Below, piece by piece: positions 55,197 to 63,539 of a DNA stretch of 64,000 nt. The DNA is from Ruegeria pomeroyi (GTDB taxonomy: Bacteria > Pseudomonadota > Alphaproteobacteria > Rhodobacterales > Rhodobacteraceae), in NCBI RefSeq assembly GCF_021405525.1, contig NZ_JAGQAG010000001.1, positions 2,356,001 through 2,420,000 on the forward strand, given 5' to 3'. A model generated the notes under the pieces. That model saw only the letters and a list, made by a program, of their open reading frames with translations, did not search any database and was not told the DNA's origin. Each line of letters starts with the position of its first letter. Within the stretch, counting starts at the first letter, position 1. Both the position numbers and the translations under genes were made by a program.

Positions 55197-56609
55197 ATGC
55201 TGACCGGATTGAGCCTGCGCCTGCGCATCTTTCTCTTTTTCTGCCTGCTGGCGGCGGGCGGGCTGGCGGTGGTGCTGGGCGCGCTTTGGCTGGCCTATTC
55301 CCGCGCCGGCAGCCCCGAATTGCTCGACGCCTTTATGCTGGCGGCACTGGCAGCCGGCTTTGGCATTCTGGCGCTGGTGGCGGGGGTCTGGCTGCTGTTC
55401 GACGAGAATGTCGCCAAGCCGATCGAGCGCCTGTCGGCCAGCATGCGCGCCCGCGCTCATGCGGGTGTGGCGGGCGAGCTGGACCTGCACGCGGCACGCT
55501 ATCTGGGCGATCTGGCGCCCGCCGCCGCCGGGCTGGCGGGCCAACTCAGCAGCAACGCCATGGATACCGCCGCAGCCGTCGCATCCGAGACCGCGCATCT
55601 GGCCGCCGAGACCGCCCGGCTGACCGCGCTGTTGACCGAGATCCCGGTGGCCATGCTGCTCGCCAACCCTGCCCATCAAATCGTGCTTTACGACGGTCAG
55701 GCGGCGGGCGTGCTGGCGCAAATCGCCCATCCCCGGCTCAACGCCTCGCTGTTCGACTATTTCCAGCGCGACGGGCTGGAGCGTGCCTATGCAAGGCTGG
55801 TCAAGTCCGGGCTGGAACAAAACTGTACCCTGACCGGCACCGACGGCGCGCAAAGCTATCAGGCGCGGATGAAGCCCTTGGGGGACGCGCCGGGTTACAT
55901 GCTGATCCTTGACGAGGCCAGCAGCCGCATCGCCCCCGAAGCGGCGCGGCCGCTGGTCTATGATTTCGACCTTCTCAGCCAGCCCGCCGAGGCGGCGCTG
56001 GAGGCGCGCGGTCTCGACAGCCTTGTCTTTGCCGTCTTCGACACCGAGACCACCGGGCTCCTTCCGCACAAGGACGAGATCGTGCAGATCGGCGCAGTCC
56101 GCGTGGTCAAGGGCCGCATCGTGCCGGGAGAGCGCATCGATCAGCTGGTCAACCCCGGTCGCCCGATCCCGCCCGCCTCGACCAAGGTGCATGGCGTGTC
56201 CGACGCGATGGTGGCCGATGCCCCCGATATCGTGACCGCTGCGCGGCAGTTCCACCACTTTGCCCGCGACGCGGTGATCGTTGCCCATAACGCGCCTTTC
56301 GACATGGCGTTTCTGCGTCGTCACGGTAAACGTTGCGGGTTGGAGTGGGATCACCCGATCCTCGACACGGTGCTGCTTTCGGCGGTGCTGTTCGGCGCGA
56401 GCGAGACCCACACGCTCGACGCGCTCTGCGACCGGCTGGGCGTCACCATCCCCGCACCGCTGCGTCACACCGCGCTGGGCGATGCCCAGGCCACCGCCGA
56501 GGTGCTGTGCCGGATGCTGCCGATGCTGCGGGCGCGCGGGCTTGAAACCTTTGGCGCGGTGATTGGCGAAACCCGCAAACACGGGCGATTGCTTGAGGAT
56601 CTGAACTGA
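55197..56609 (+). CDS. membrane-anchored DnaQ-type 3'-5' exonuclease
   Basis: A 470-aa protein with two N-terminal membrane helices (about 8-32 and 40-62), a HAMP-like linker (about 62-115), a long helix, a PAS-like domain (about 160-265) and a C-terminal DEDDh exonuclease (about 280-455). The exonuclease residues are intact: Asp and Glu in FDTETTGL, Asp in AHNAPFDMAFL, and His-Asp in HTALGDAQATAEV. The domain is like the DNA polymerase III epsilon subunit, but here it hangs on a sensor-like membrane module. The ATG at 55197 is preceded by GAGG and is one base after the previous stop. The likely substrate is a nucleic acid or nucleotide signal; it is unknown. Confidence 0.85.
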   Translation: MLTGLSLRLRIFLFFCLLAAGGLAVVLGALWLAYSRAGSPELLDAFMLAALAAGFGILALVAGVWLLFDENVAKPIERLSASMRARAHAGVAGELDLHAARYLGDLAPAAAGLAGQLSSNAMDTAAAVASETAHLAAETARLTALLTEIPVAMLLANPAHQIVLYDGQAAGVLAQIAHPRLNASLFDYFQRDGLERAYARLVKSGLEQNCTLTGTDGAQSYQARMKPLGDAPGYMLILDEASSRIAPEAARPLVYDFDLLSQPAEAALEARGLDSLVFAVFDTETTGLLPHKDEIVQIGAVRVVKGRIVPGERIDQLVNPGRPIPPASTKVHGVSDAMVADAPDIVTAARQFHHFARDAVIVAHNAPFDMAFLRRHGKRCGLEWDHPILDTVLLSAVLFGASETHTLDALCDRLGVTIPAPLRHTALGDAQATAEVLCRMLPMLRARGLETFGAVIGETRKHGRLLEDLN

Positions 56610-56791
56610 GCCGGTCGCGACCCGACCTTCATGTGGCGCAATTCAAACATCAAAAACGCATATTTTGGTGTTTGGCTGCGGGAATGAACCGCAAACCCGA
56701 TCTCTCGACCGCCGAAAGTCATGCGATCCCCGGCATGGACAATCCCGCCCCGCCATGGCACGTGGGGGCGCGATCCCGACCCGAGGCTGAG

Positions 56792-57292
56792 ATGACCGAG
56801 ACCACATTCACCCCCGGCCCCGACAGCGCCCGCGCCTTTCGCGACGCGCTGGGCTGTTACGGGACCGGTGTGACCGTGATCACCGCGCAATCCGCGCGGG
56901 GGCCCGCCGGGATCACCGCCAATTCCTTTGCCTCGGTCTCGCTGGAACCGGCGCTGGTGCTTTGGAGCCTGGCCAATGACTCGGCCCGTTTCAGAACTTT
57001 CGCCAATACCCGCCACTATGCGATCCATGTGATGGCCGAAGGTCAGCACGCTATCGCAAAGCGCTTTGCGCAGGACGGTCTCAACTTCGATGGCGTCGAC
57101 TGGGAGCCGGGCCTGAACGGGGTGCCGACACTGGTTGGCGCATTGGCCCGGTTCGATTGCGAGATCCAGGCCCGCCACCCGGCGGGCGACCACCTGATCC
57201 TGGTCGGCCAGGTGCTGCGTGCCACCCAACGCCCCGGCAAGGGTCTGATGTTCAAGCGCGGTCAATATGGCGGCTTCACCGACCTGCTCTGA
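56792..57292 (+). CDS. flavin reductase family protein
   Basis: A 166-aa FMN-binding split-barrel protein of the flavin reductase family. It begins RAFRDALGCYGTGVTVITAQ and continues with GPAGITANSFASVSLEPALV, the typical flavin-binding segment. Members reduce FMN/FAD with NAD(P)H for a partner monooxygenase, which is not seen nearby. The reading frame is open for 53 codons upstream, but the ATG at 56792 gives the usual length. It converges with the DUF6505 gene. Confidence 0.88.
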   Translation: MTETTFTPGPDSARAFRDALGCYGTGVTVITAQSARGPAGITANSFASVSLEPALVLWSLANDSARFRTFANTRHYAIHVMAEGQHAIAKRFAQDGLNFDGVDWEPGLNGVPTLVGALARFDCEIQARHPAGDHLILVGQVLRATQRPGKGLMFKRGQYGGFTDLL

Positions 57293-57313
57293 AAATCACT
57301 CCCCGCCGCCCCT

Positions 57314-57410
57314 TTCCTCTTGCCTCAAATATCCCGGAGCGCGAGGCAGCGCCTCGCATCCCGCGCCGCAAGGCGCGGCACCAAAGGCATGCGCCGCAGG
57401 CGCTCCTTTT
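57314..57410. repeat. repeat copy and three tandem hairpins between convergent genes
   Basis: A degenerate copy of the AAATACTC motif (CTTGCCTCAAATATCCCGGA, 57319-57338) is followed by three hairpins: GCGAGGC-AGC-GCCTCGC (57341-57357), CCGCGCC-GCAA-GGCGCGG (57361-57378) and GCGCC-GCA-GGCGC (57391-57403) then TCCTTTT. This segment probably terminates transcription from both sides. Confidence 0.6.
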
Positions 57411-57431
57411 GACAACAAAGGGCGCTGCGCT

Positions 57432-57911
57432 CTATTCGTCGGGCGTGACATGCACCGCCAGCAGGTCCAGCTCGGCCTCTTGAGGCTGGATGGTGCGATA
57501 GGCCTCGCGCACACCGGCCTCGGACAGGTCCCGCGCCACCGTCAGCAGCGTATTGGGATCGTGATCCTCGCACAGATCGGCCATCTGCGCGATCTCGCCC
57601 CGCGCCACCTCTAGCGCCGCCTCGATCGAGGGGGCGCCGTAATGGCTGACGAAATGGCGCGCCAGGTTCTCGGCCAGCGCCGCGACCTCACCCTCCTCGA
57701 TCCGGGTCACCGCCACAAAGGTCACCCGCCCGAAGGTCTCCAGCCCCAACCAGCCATTGGCAAAGGCCTGCCGCGCCTTGCCCTCCAGATCGGCCTCGGA
57801 CCAGTTCGAAAACTCGAACCCCCCCGAGATGCACCATTCCCCGGTGCGCGCCGGGCTGTGAAAGACCCTCAGGTCGCTTTCGTCGAAATGAATGGCCCGG
57901 GCAAGGTTCAT
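57432..57911 (-). CDS. DUF6505 family protein
   Basis: A 159-aa soluble protein beginning MNLARAIHFDESDLRVF, which I recognise as the DUF6505 family; its function is unknown. It has no signal peptide or membrane helix, and no obvious catalytic motif (WCISGGFEFSNW is conserved-looking). Its start overlaps the upstream gene's stop by 4 bases (ATGA). Members of this family sit beside a biotin/lipoate-ligase-like protein in formate dehydrogenase gene clusters, hinting at a role in that enzyme's maturation. Confidence 0.8.
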   Translation of the reverse strand: MNLARAIHFDESDLRVFHSPARTGEWCISGGFEFSNWSEADLEGKARQAFANGWLGLETFGRVTFVAVTRIEEGEVAALAENLARHFVSHYGAPSIEAALEVARGEIAQMADLCEDHDPNTLLTVARDLSEAGVREAYRTIQPQEAELDLLAVHVTPDE

Positions 57912-58615
57912 GAGGGGTCCTCCAGCAAGGCGGTCAGCGGGATCAGCCGGGTTTGGGCGCCAGAACGGATCAGCATCCCGAACCGCTCGTCGACACCCAG
58001 AAAGGTTCCGGTGCAGTCCGCGCGCGTGATCTCTTCGCCGACGCCGCGCGCCAGGCCCAGCCATTCGGCATGCAGCGGCGCGTTGCCCTCGTCCTCCCAC
58101 CGGTGGATCCAGGTCATCACATGGCGGGCCCAGCTTTCCAGCAGGGTGGTGGCCGCCACATCGGCGCAGCCTTCCTCGTACAGCGCGGTCTCGTCGGGAT
58201 GCGCGCCGGGCATGTCCGAGGTGGGCAGCAGCGCCAGGTCGAGTCCGATCACCAGCCAATCGGGCTGCGCCTGCGGGTCGCGGGTCGAGGCCGCCACGCA
58301 AATCCGTCCGCAGCGACCGCCATTGACATGGATGTCGCCCGCCCAGCCCAGATGAACCGCCACCTCGGGCGGGGCCAGAGCCCCCAGCGCGTTCTGAAAT
58401 CCCACCGCACATAGCGGCAGCATCGCCATCGCCTCGGCCAGCGCCACCTCGGGCGCCAGCACCAGCGCCGCGCGCAGCCGGTCGGCCTGTACACTGTGCA
58501 CCACCGTCCCGCCATCACAGCCAAGCGCCGCCATGGCCTGCGCCCGCTCGAACGGGTCGTCGCCCCCCTGGGCGGCGACGCCCTGCATCAGCGGCGGAAA
58601 GGTGGGCGCAGTCAT
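57908..58615 (-). CDS. DUF4444 biotin/lipoate protein ligase-like protein
   Basis: A 235-aa protein in the BPL/LplA/LipB fold superfamily. The core contains GDIHVNGGRCGRICVAAS (about 92-109), where true biotin ligases have the GRGRxGR and KWPND loops, and the C-terminal domain (about 175-235) is DUF4444-like, ending with GTFLGVDERFGMLI, a beta-barrel typical of BirA C-termini. The usual catalytic GRGRxG loop is missing, so it probably does not ligate biotin in the normal way. It is overlapped on both sides by 4 bases (Mrp upstream, DUF6505 downstream). Confidence 0.8.
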   Translation of the reverse strand: MTAPTFPPLMQGVAAQGGDDPFERAQAMAALGCDGGTVVHSVQADRLRAALVLAPEVALAEAMAMLPLCAVGFQNALGALAPPEVAVHLGWAGDIHVNGGRCGRICVAASTRDPQAQPDWLVIGLDLALLPTSDMPGAHPDETALYEEGCADVAATTLLESWARHVMTWIHRWEDEGNAPLHAEWLGLARGVGEEITRADCTGTFLGVDERFGMLIRSGAQTRLIPLTALLEDPS

Positions 58616-59673
58616 GCCTGGCCCTTGGCGATCAGGTCGCGGGCGATCCTGCGGAACGCCTCGGCCTGCGGGCTGTCGGGCTTGCTGACAACGATCGGCG
58701 CACCGCCGTCGGCGGCGACCCGGATGTCGAGATGCAGCGGAATCTCACCCAAAAGCGGCACGCCCAGTTTCTCGGCCTCGGCCGCAACGCCGCCATGGCC
58801 GAACACATGTTCCTCATGCCCGCAATTGGAACAGATATGGGTCGACATGTTCTCGATCATGCCCAGGATCGGGGTCTTGAGCTGGCGGAACATGTCGATG
58901 CCCTTGCGGGCATCGATCAGCGCCACGTCCTGCGGGGTCGAGACCACGATGGCGCCATCGACCGCGAATTTCTGGCTCAGCGTCAGCTGCACGTCACCGG
59001 TGCCCGGCGGCAGGTCGACGATCAGCACATCCAGCCCGCCCCATTGCACTTGGTTCATCATCTGTTGCAGCGCGCCCATCAGCATCGGACCACGCCAGAC
59101 CACCGCCTGACCCTCGTTGGTCATCAGTCCCATCGACATCATGGTCACGCCATGATTGCGGAGCGGCAGGATAGTCTTGCCATCCGGGCTGGCGGGCCGC
59201 CCCGACACGCCCAGCATGCGCGGCTGCGAGGGGCCATAGACATCGGCATCCAAGAGGCCCACGCGCCGTCCCTCGGCGGCCAGCGCACAGGCGAGGTTGG
59301 CCGAGACGGTGGACTTGCCCACGCCACCCTTGCCCGAGGCGACCGCCACGATGCGGTCGACACCGGCAACCGGCTGCGGCCCTTGCGGCGCCGCCTTGGG
59401 GCGCGGCTTCAGATCGGGCGGCGCCTTGTCGGAATGCGCCGTCATCATGGCCGAGACCTTGGCCACACCCTCGACCATCTGGGCGGCCTTCTCGGCGGCG
59501 GCGCGCACCGGCTCCATCCGCTCGGCCAGCTTGGGGTCGATCTCGATGACAAAGCGCACGGTGTCGCCCTCGACATTCAACGCGCGCACGATGCCGGCGC
59601 TGACGATATCCTGTCCGGACACCGGGTCGGTGATCTTCTTGAGATTGGCCAGAACGGCCTCGCGCAGGTTCAT
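58612..59673 (-). CDS. Mrp/ApbC iron-sulfur cluster carrier
   Basis: A 353-aa P-loop ATPase that carries 4Fe-4S clusters to apoproteins. The N-terminal MIP18-like domain (about 1-85) is followed by the deviant Walker A VASGKGGVGKST (about 112), DADVYGPSQPR, and the cluster-binding CxxC in HICSNCGHEEH (about 277-285). The stop is overlapped by the next gene (4 bases), and it overlaps the upstream DUF6494 gene by 4 bases too. In this context it likely inserts clusters into formate dehydrogenase. Confidence 0.93.
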   Translation of the reverse strand: MNLREAVLANLKKITDPVSGQDIVSAGIVRALNVEGDTVRFVIEIDPKLAERMEPVRAAAEKAAQMVEGVAKVSAMMTAHSDKAPPDLKPRPKAAPQGPQPVAGVDRIVAVASGKGGVGKSTVSANLACALAAEGRRVGLLDADVYGPSQPRMLGVSGRPASPDGKTILPLRNHGVTMMSMGLMTNEGQAVVWRGPMLMGALQQMMNQVQWGGLDVLIVDLPPGTGDVQLTLSQKFAVDGAIVVSTPQDVALIDARKGIDMFRQLKTPILGMIENMSTHICSNCGHEEHVFGHGGVAAEAEKLGVPLLGEIPLHLDIRVAADGGAPIVVSKPDSPQAEAFRRIARDLIAKGQA

Positions 59674-59867
59674 GCGTCACCATCCTTGATCAGGCCGGTG
59701 ACCTCGTGACTGACATCCAGCCCCTCGATCGTCAGCACCACACGGGCGCGAAAGCTGCCGCCCTCGGGGCTGCCCGCCTTGCGCAACCCCTCTTCGATTG
59801 CCTGCTGGCCGGTAACGCCCACCTGCTTGAGGAACTTGCGCATCGACATGTTGTAATCGCCGCTCAT
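59670..59867 (-). CDS. DUF6494 small protein
   Basis: A 65-aa protein, MSGDYNMSMRKFLKQVGVTG, with two helices and a C-terminal strand pair (VVLTIEGLDVSHEVTGLI). It belongs to a family always seen before Mrp in Rhodobacterales; function unknown. It overlaps Mrp by 4 bases. The start at 59867 was chosen because it gives the conserved family length. Confidence 0.75.
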   Translation of the reverse strand: MSGDYNMSMRKFLKQVGVTGQQAIEEGLRKAGSPEGGSFRARVVLTIEGLDVSHEVTGLIKDGDA

Positions 59868-59935
59868 GGCCCGGTCTCTCCTGTATCCCACGCGTCATTT
59901 GACGCAATGCCCGCGCCGCCGTTAGGCTGCGGGAC

Positions 59936-60664
59936 ATGCGACATGCCCTCTTGTGCCTCAGCCTGCTCGCCTTCGCCACCCCCTGCATCGCGCAGGAGGC
60001 AATCGGTCTGGCCAGCCCCGAGGCCGTGACACGGTCGGGTCTTCTGCAACATATTCTGCCGCGCTTCTCGCTCAAGACCGGAATCCGCATTGTCGCGGAT
60101 CCGGCAGGACCCATGCGGCTGGTTGTCGAAGGTGACGGCACCCGGGTGTTCCGACAGGGCGATACGGTCTATCTGCTCCAGATCGGCGCCGACACAAGAC
60201 AGGAGCGGTTCCGCGACTGGATGCAATCGGAGATCGGTCAGCGCACGATCGAGAGTTTCACCCCCGCCGAAGGACCCGCATTCGTTGCGCTGCGGCACGA
60301 AGCGGCGCCGGAAGAGACCGTCGATTTCGAGGGCGACGCGGCGCTTGGGGCCAGCCTCGCCCAGGGTAAATGCGGTCGCTGCCACGTGACAGGCGCCGAG
60401 AACCGGATGAAGGGGATCGGTTCGACCCCGTCCTTCGCGGTGTTGCGCAGCCTGCCCGACTGGGACGCGCGGTTTCAGCAATTCTATGTGTTGCGCCCGC
60501 ATCCGGCCTTTACCCAGATTCCGGGCGTCACCGCGCCCTTTGACGCTGAACGTCCGCCGCCGATCCACCCGGTGACGGTGACGATCGAGGAACTGGAGGC
60601 GATCCTGGCCTTCGTCGCGGCCACCGGCGCCGCCGATCTGGGCGCGCCGCTGATCGTGAAGTGA
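59936..60664 (+). CDS. periplasmic fusion: TupA-like remnant plus c-type cytochrome
   Basis: A 242-aa secreted protein (signal peptide MRHALLCLSLLAFATPCIAQ). Residues about 22-55 (IGLASPEAVTRSGLLQHILP then RFSLKTGIRI) resemble the first strands of tungstate-binding TupA proteins ('TTTSTxDSGLLDxLLPxFEKKTGIxV'), and 95-130 (FRDWMQSEIGQRTIESF) resembles their final helix ('FIDWLxSPEGQAxIASF'); the middle of the binding protein is missing. Then comes a class I cytochrome domain (about 135-240) with the haem motif CGRCH (about 146-150). The axial Met is not obvious; a His (RPHPAF) is nearby. It is unusual and lies divergent from DUF6494-Mrp, in a formate-dehydrogenase type locus. Confidence 0.72.
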   Translation: MRHALLCLSLLAFATPCIAQEAIGLASPEAVTRSGLLQHILPRFSLKTGIRIVADPAGPMRLVVEGDGTRVFRQGDTVYLLQIGADTRQERFRDWMQSEIGQRTIESFTPAEGPAFVALRHEAAPEETVDFEGDAALGASLAQGKCGRCHVTGAENRMKGIGSTPSFAVLRSLPDWDARFQQFYVLRPHPAFTQIPGVTAPFDAERPPPIHPVTVTIEELEAILAFVAATGAADLGAPLIVK

Positions 60665-60700
60665 CAGGCGACAAGCGCCGCGGTTGCGGCCGGGCGCCCA

Positions 60701-60725
60701 GCAGATTTTTCGCCGAAAAATCTGC
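60701..60725. repeat. AGATTTTTCG hairpin, copy 2
   Basis: GCAGATTTTTCG-C-CGAAAAATCTGC is a perfect 12-base inverted repeat with a single spacer base. It shares its ten-base core with the hairpin at 54601-54634 and directly abuts the dispersed GCCTCCGGCGGGAGTATTTT repeat. Confidence 0.7.
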
Positions 60726-60760
60726 GCCTCCGGCGGGAGTATTTTGGGCGAAATGAAGAC
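60725..60760 (-). repeat. dispersed AAATACTCCCGCCGGAGGC repeat, copy 2
   Basis: Read on the minus strand this reads TCTTCATTTCGCCCAAAATA then CTCCCGCCGGAGGCGC, nearly identical to 29500-29537. It lies between the convergent cytochrome and ferredoxin-like genes. Confidence 0.65.
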
Positions 60761-60771
60761 AAGGGCGCCTA

Positions 60772-62721
60772 TCAGTGATCCTTGCGTTTGGTGAAATAGT
60801 CCTCGGTCGTGACGGTTCTTGGTCTGGGCTTGGATGCGAAGGGATTGTTTTCCTGCTCGAAATGCGCGCCCACCCGACAATTGTCGCACATCTGGATCAT
60901 GCGGGCCTGGGCGCTTTCAGCAAACATCGGATGCGTACCCGCCAGCTTCTCCATGATCCGCTCGACGGTGGAGCGTACCCCGAAGAGCGTCCCGCATTCG
61001 ATACAGGCAAAGGGTTCTTCCTCGTTCAGCACCTGCTGCCCCAGTGCTGCATCCGACAGGTCGAGCCGGGGCACCAGCGTGATCGCCTGCTCCGGACAGA
61101 TGGTCCGGCAGATGCCGCATTGCAGGCAGGCGTCCTCCTGAAAGTTCAGCTGTGGCAGGTCGGGATTGTCGATCAGCGCCCCCGACGGGCAAAGCGACAC
61201 GCAGCTGAGGCAGAGCGTGCAGGCATCTGTATCAACGGCCACCGCGCCATAGGGGGCGCCTTGCGGCAGATCCAGCACCGGCCCGCCGGGGTTGAGCGCC
61301 TGCGCCGCCAGCCGGGTGATCTGGCGCCGGTTGCCAAGCGGCAGGACCGGGTCCGCAAGCGGTTCCGGCACCGGCGCGGCGTAAAGGTGATCCGAGAGCG
61401 CATCGGGATCGGCAATATCGAGCAGTTCCAGCCGGCCCGCCCCGGCAATCGCATCTGCCAGTTTACGCTCGCGGGTCAGCGCGTCCTGCTCGGTGCGTGG
61501 ACCCATCAGCACGGACAGGCTGGCAAACCCATGTGCCAGCGCCGCCAGCATCTCGGCATGGCCCACGCCCGAGACGGTGCCCAGCTCCAGCGGGATCACA
61601 TCGGCGGGCAAGCCGCGCCCGAACCGGGCCGCGAGGCGGATCATCTCGGCCCCATGGGCATCATGTACCAGCAAGCGCGGCGCCACCCCGCCTGCCCCGC
61701 GATAGGCCCGTGCCAGCCGCTGCATCCGCGCCAAGAGCGCCGACACGGTCGGTGCCTCGTAGGTGATCGCGGTCGAAGGGCACAGCGCCGCGCAGGCGCC
61801 GCAGCCGGCACAGACCATCGGGTCGATCGCCACATGGTCCCCCGCCGGGGTGATCGCACCGGTCGGGCAGATATCGAGGCAATTGGAACACCCCCGCTGT
61901 CCGGCGCGCGAATGAGCGCAGAGACTGTCATCGAGCCGCACGTAGAGCGGTTTCTCGAATGTGCCAGTCAGTTGCACCGCCTCGAGCGCCAGCCGCGCCA
62001 CTGCCAGCGGATCGCGCGGGTCGGCGCGCAGATAGCCCTCGCGCTTGTCGGGGGCCGGGACAAGGGGCATTCCTCCGGTCAGGTCGATCACGATATCGCA
62101 GGCCGACTGCGCGCCATCGCGCGCCGGGCCAAAGGCAAATCCGCCCCGCCCGCCCGGCATCAACTGACGGAACCCGTCGATCCGGACGCGAAAACCACCC
62201 AGCGCCCCCTCGATCCGCGTCAGCCGTCCCGCCACGACGTCATAGGCCCGGCTGAGTGGCGGTTCTTCGTCGCTCAGCAGCACCGTGACCGCCAGCGTTC
62301 CGGTCAGCCGCTCTGCCAGATCGCAGGCCACACCCGCCGGTCCGGCAATCAGGCAGGTGCCCTCGCTGATCACGTCGACCGCGGGTGGGGCTGCAACGGG
62401 CATCAGCGCCTCGGCGGCCAGCGCCGCCATCTTGGGCGTGGCCTGTGCGCCCTGATCCGACCAGCCCGCGCGGTCGCGCAAATCGAAAAAGCCGGGCGTT
62501 TCGACCCCAAGTTCAGCGGCCAGATCGGTGAACACCGCCTGTTCCTGGCCACAGGCGATCACCACATCGCCCGCCTGCATCAGCTCTGCCGCCTTGCCGA
62601 TCTCGTCGGTGCAGAGCGCGCGAAAGACGCGCGAACAGGCAGCCCCGCAACCGCTGGCGATCCGTTCGCGGTCCAGGCTCTGGCTGCCGCCGCAATCGCA
62701 CAAAATCAACGTCTCGGTCAT
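60772..62721 (-). CDS. multi-cluster 4Fe-4S protein of formate dehydrogenase loci
   Basis: A 649-aa cytoplasmic iron-sulfur protein with at least four ferredoxin-type clusters: CSNCLDICPTGAI, CAGCGACAALCPSTAI, CTLCLSCVSLCPSGAL and CLQCGICRTICPEQAI, followed by additional CxxC pairs (CIECG, CDNC) near 590-630. An N-terminal part with ILCDCGGSQSLD and DVISEGTCLIAGPAG suggests a flavin-independent sensor/transferase-like half. In Roseobacters this gene precedes DUF3305 and DUF3306 genes in formate dehydrogenase clusters and may pass electrons during maturation. The ATG at 62721 has GGGGAGCG upstream. Confidence 0.85.
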   Translation of the reverse strand: MTETLILCDCGGSQSLDRERIASGCGAACSRVFRALCTDEIGKAAELMQAGDVVIACGQEQAVFTDLAAELGVETPGFFDLRDRAGWSDQGAQATPKMAALAAEALMPVAAPPAVDVISEGTCLIAGPAGVACDLAERLTGTLAVTVLLSDEEPPLSRAYDVVAGRLTRIEGALGGFRVRIDGFRQLMPGGRGGFAFGPARDGAQSACDIVIDLTGGMPLVPAPDKREGYLRADPRDPLAVARLALEAVQLTGTFEKPLYVRLDDSLCAHSRAGQRGCSNCLDICPTGAITPAGDHVAIDPMVCAGCGACAALCPSTAITYEAPTVSALLARMQRLARAYRGAGGVAPRLLVHDAHGAEMIRLAARFGRGLPADVIPLELGTVSGVGHAEMLAALAHGFASLSVLMGPRTEQDALTRERKLADAIAGAGRLELLDIADPDALSDHLYAAPVPEPLADPVLPLGNRRQITRLAAQALNPGGPVLDLPQGAPYGAVAVDTDACTLCLSCVSLCPSGALIDNPDLPQLNFQEDACLQCGICRTICPEQAITLVPRLDLSDAALGQQVLNEEEPFACIECGTLFGVRSTVERIMEKLAGTHPMFAESAQARMIQMCDNCRVGAHFEQENNPFASKPRPRTVTTEDYFTKRKDH

Positions 62722-62821
62722 GTCGCTCCCCTTTCGCCCGGGGCCGAGCTTGGCCCAGCCCGGCCCGCCGGTAAAGCCCCCGATCGCGCCATCCAACCGG
62801 CATCGCCTGTGCGGCACGAGC

Positions 62822-62978
62822 CATACTAAAGTCCTATTGCGCCTTGGCCGGATTTCAATCTGCGCATGAAACTGGTCAACTCTTCAGGCCAATCCGGGAA
62901 AAAGACTTGGCAGACCGGATATTCCGTCCCATAGTTTCCGGTACGGAAAGAAGGGGAGAGCTTTCCGGGGAGGAGCAT
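62822..62978. promoter_or_regulatory. divergent promoter region of the FDH accessory genes
   Basis: About 150 bases between the minus-strand ferredoxin-like gene and the plus-strand DUF3305 gene. I see no strong promoter boxes; the purine-rich GGGGAGGAG at 62967-62975 is the ribosome site of the DUF3305 gene. Confidence 0.4.
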
Positions 62979-63539
62979 GTGGCCCAGGCCGCCGGAATTC
63001 ACATCGAGATGCCGCTGGGCGTTGTCGTCCGCAAGACACCGGGGGTGACCCGCTGGGCCCGGTGGTCGTGGCGCGCGGTTGCGGTGCTGCCCGGCGCGGG
63101 GCCCGCCGATTGGGCCGAGCTCAGGCGCGAGGGCGAGGCGGTCGAATATCACGCCGCCACCTTGCCGCTGACACTCTGGGCCGCCGATGCCGAGGCCTAC
63201 CGGATCAATCTGGCCGATGGCGTGCCCTCGATCTATCTGGTCCTGCGCGAAACCGACCAGGACGACCGTCCGCTCGACGCGGTGCTGGTCACCGCCTCGC
63301 CCTACGAGGGGCAGGACTATGCCGATACGGCGGACGATATCGTGGAAAAGATCCCGATGACGCCGGGCCTGGTGGCCTGGGTGCGCGATTTCACCTTGCA
63401 GCACCATCATGCCGAACCCTTTGTCAAACGGCGGCGCGACCGCAAGCGGGTGGACCTGGTCGAGGATGGACGCGGCGACGCGCGTATCCGGCAACAGGCC
63501 GATGTCTATCGCGCGCCCAGGCGGAAGGCGGTGCAATGA
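62979..63539 (+). CDS. DUF3305 family protein
   Basis: A 186-aa protein whose family marker is IHIEMPLGVVVRKTPGVTRW, then WSWRAVAVLPGA and YHAATLPLTLWAADAEAY. DUF3305 proteins occur only with DUF3306 and formate dehydrogenase genes and have an unknown accessory role. I chose the GTG at 62979, which has GGGGAGGAG five bases upstream; the first in-frame ATG of the conserved part is 63009, and an ATG further upstream (62844) has no suitable site. Its stop overlaps the next gene by 4 bases. Confidence 0.82.
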   Translation: MAQAAGIHIEMPLGVVVRKTPGVTRWARWSWRAVAVLPGAGPADWAELRREGEAVEYHAATLPLTLWAADAEAYRINLADGVPSIYLVLRETDQDDRPLDAVLVTASPYEGQDYADTADDIVEKIPMTPGLVAWVRDFTLQHHHAEPFVKRRRDRKRVDLVEDGRGDARIRQQADVYRAPRRKAVQ

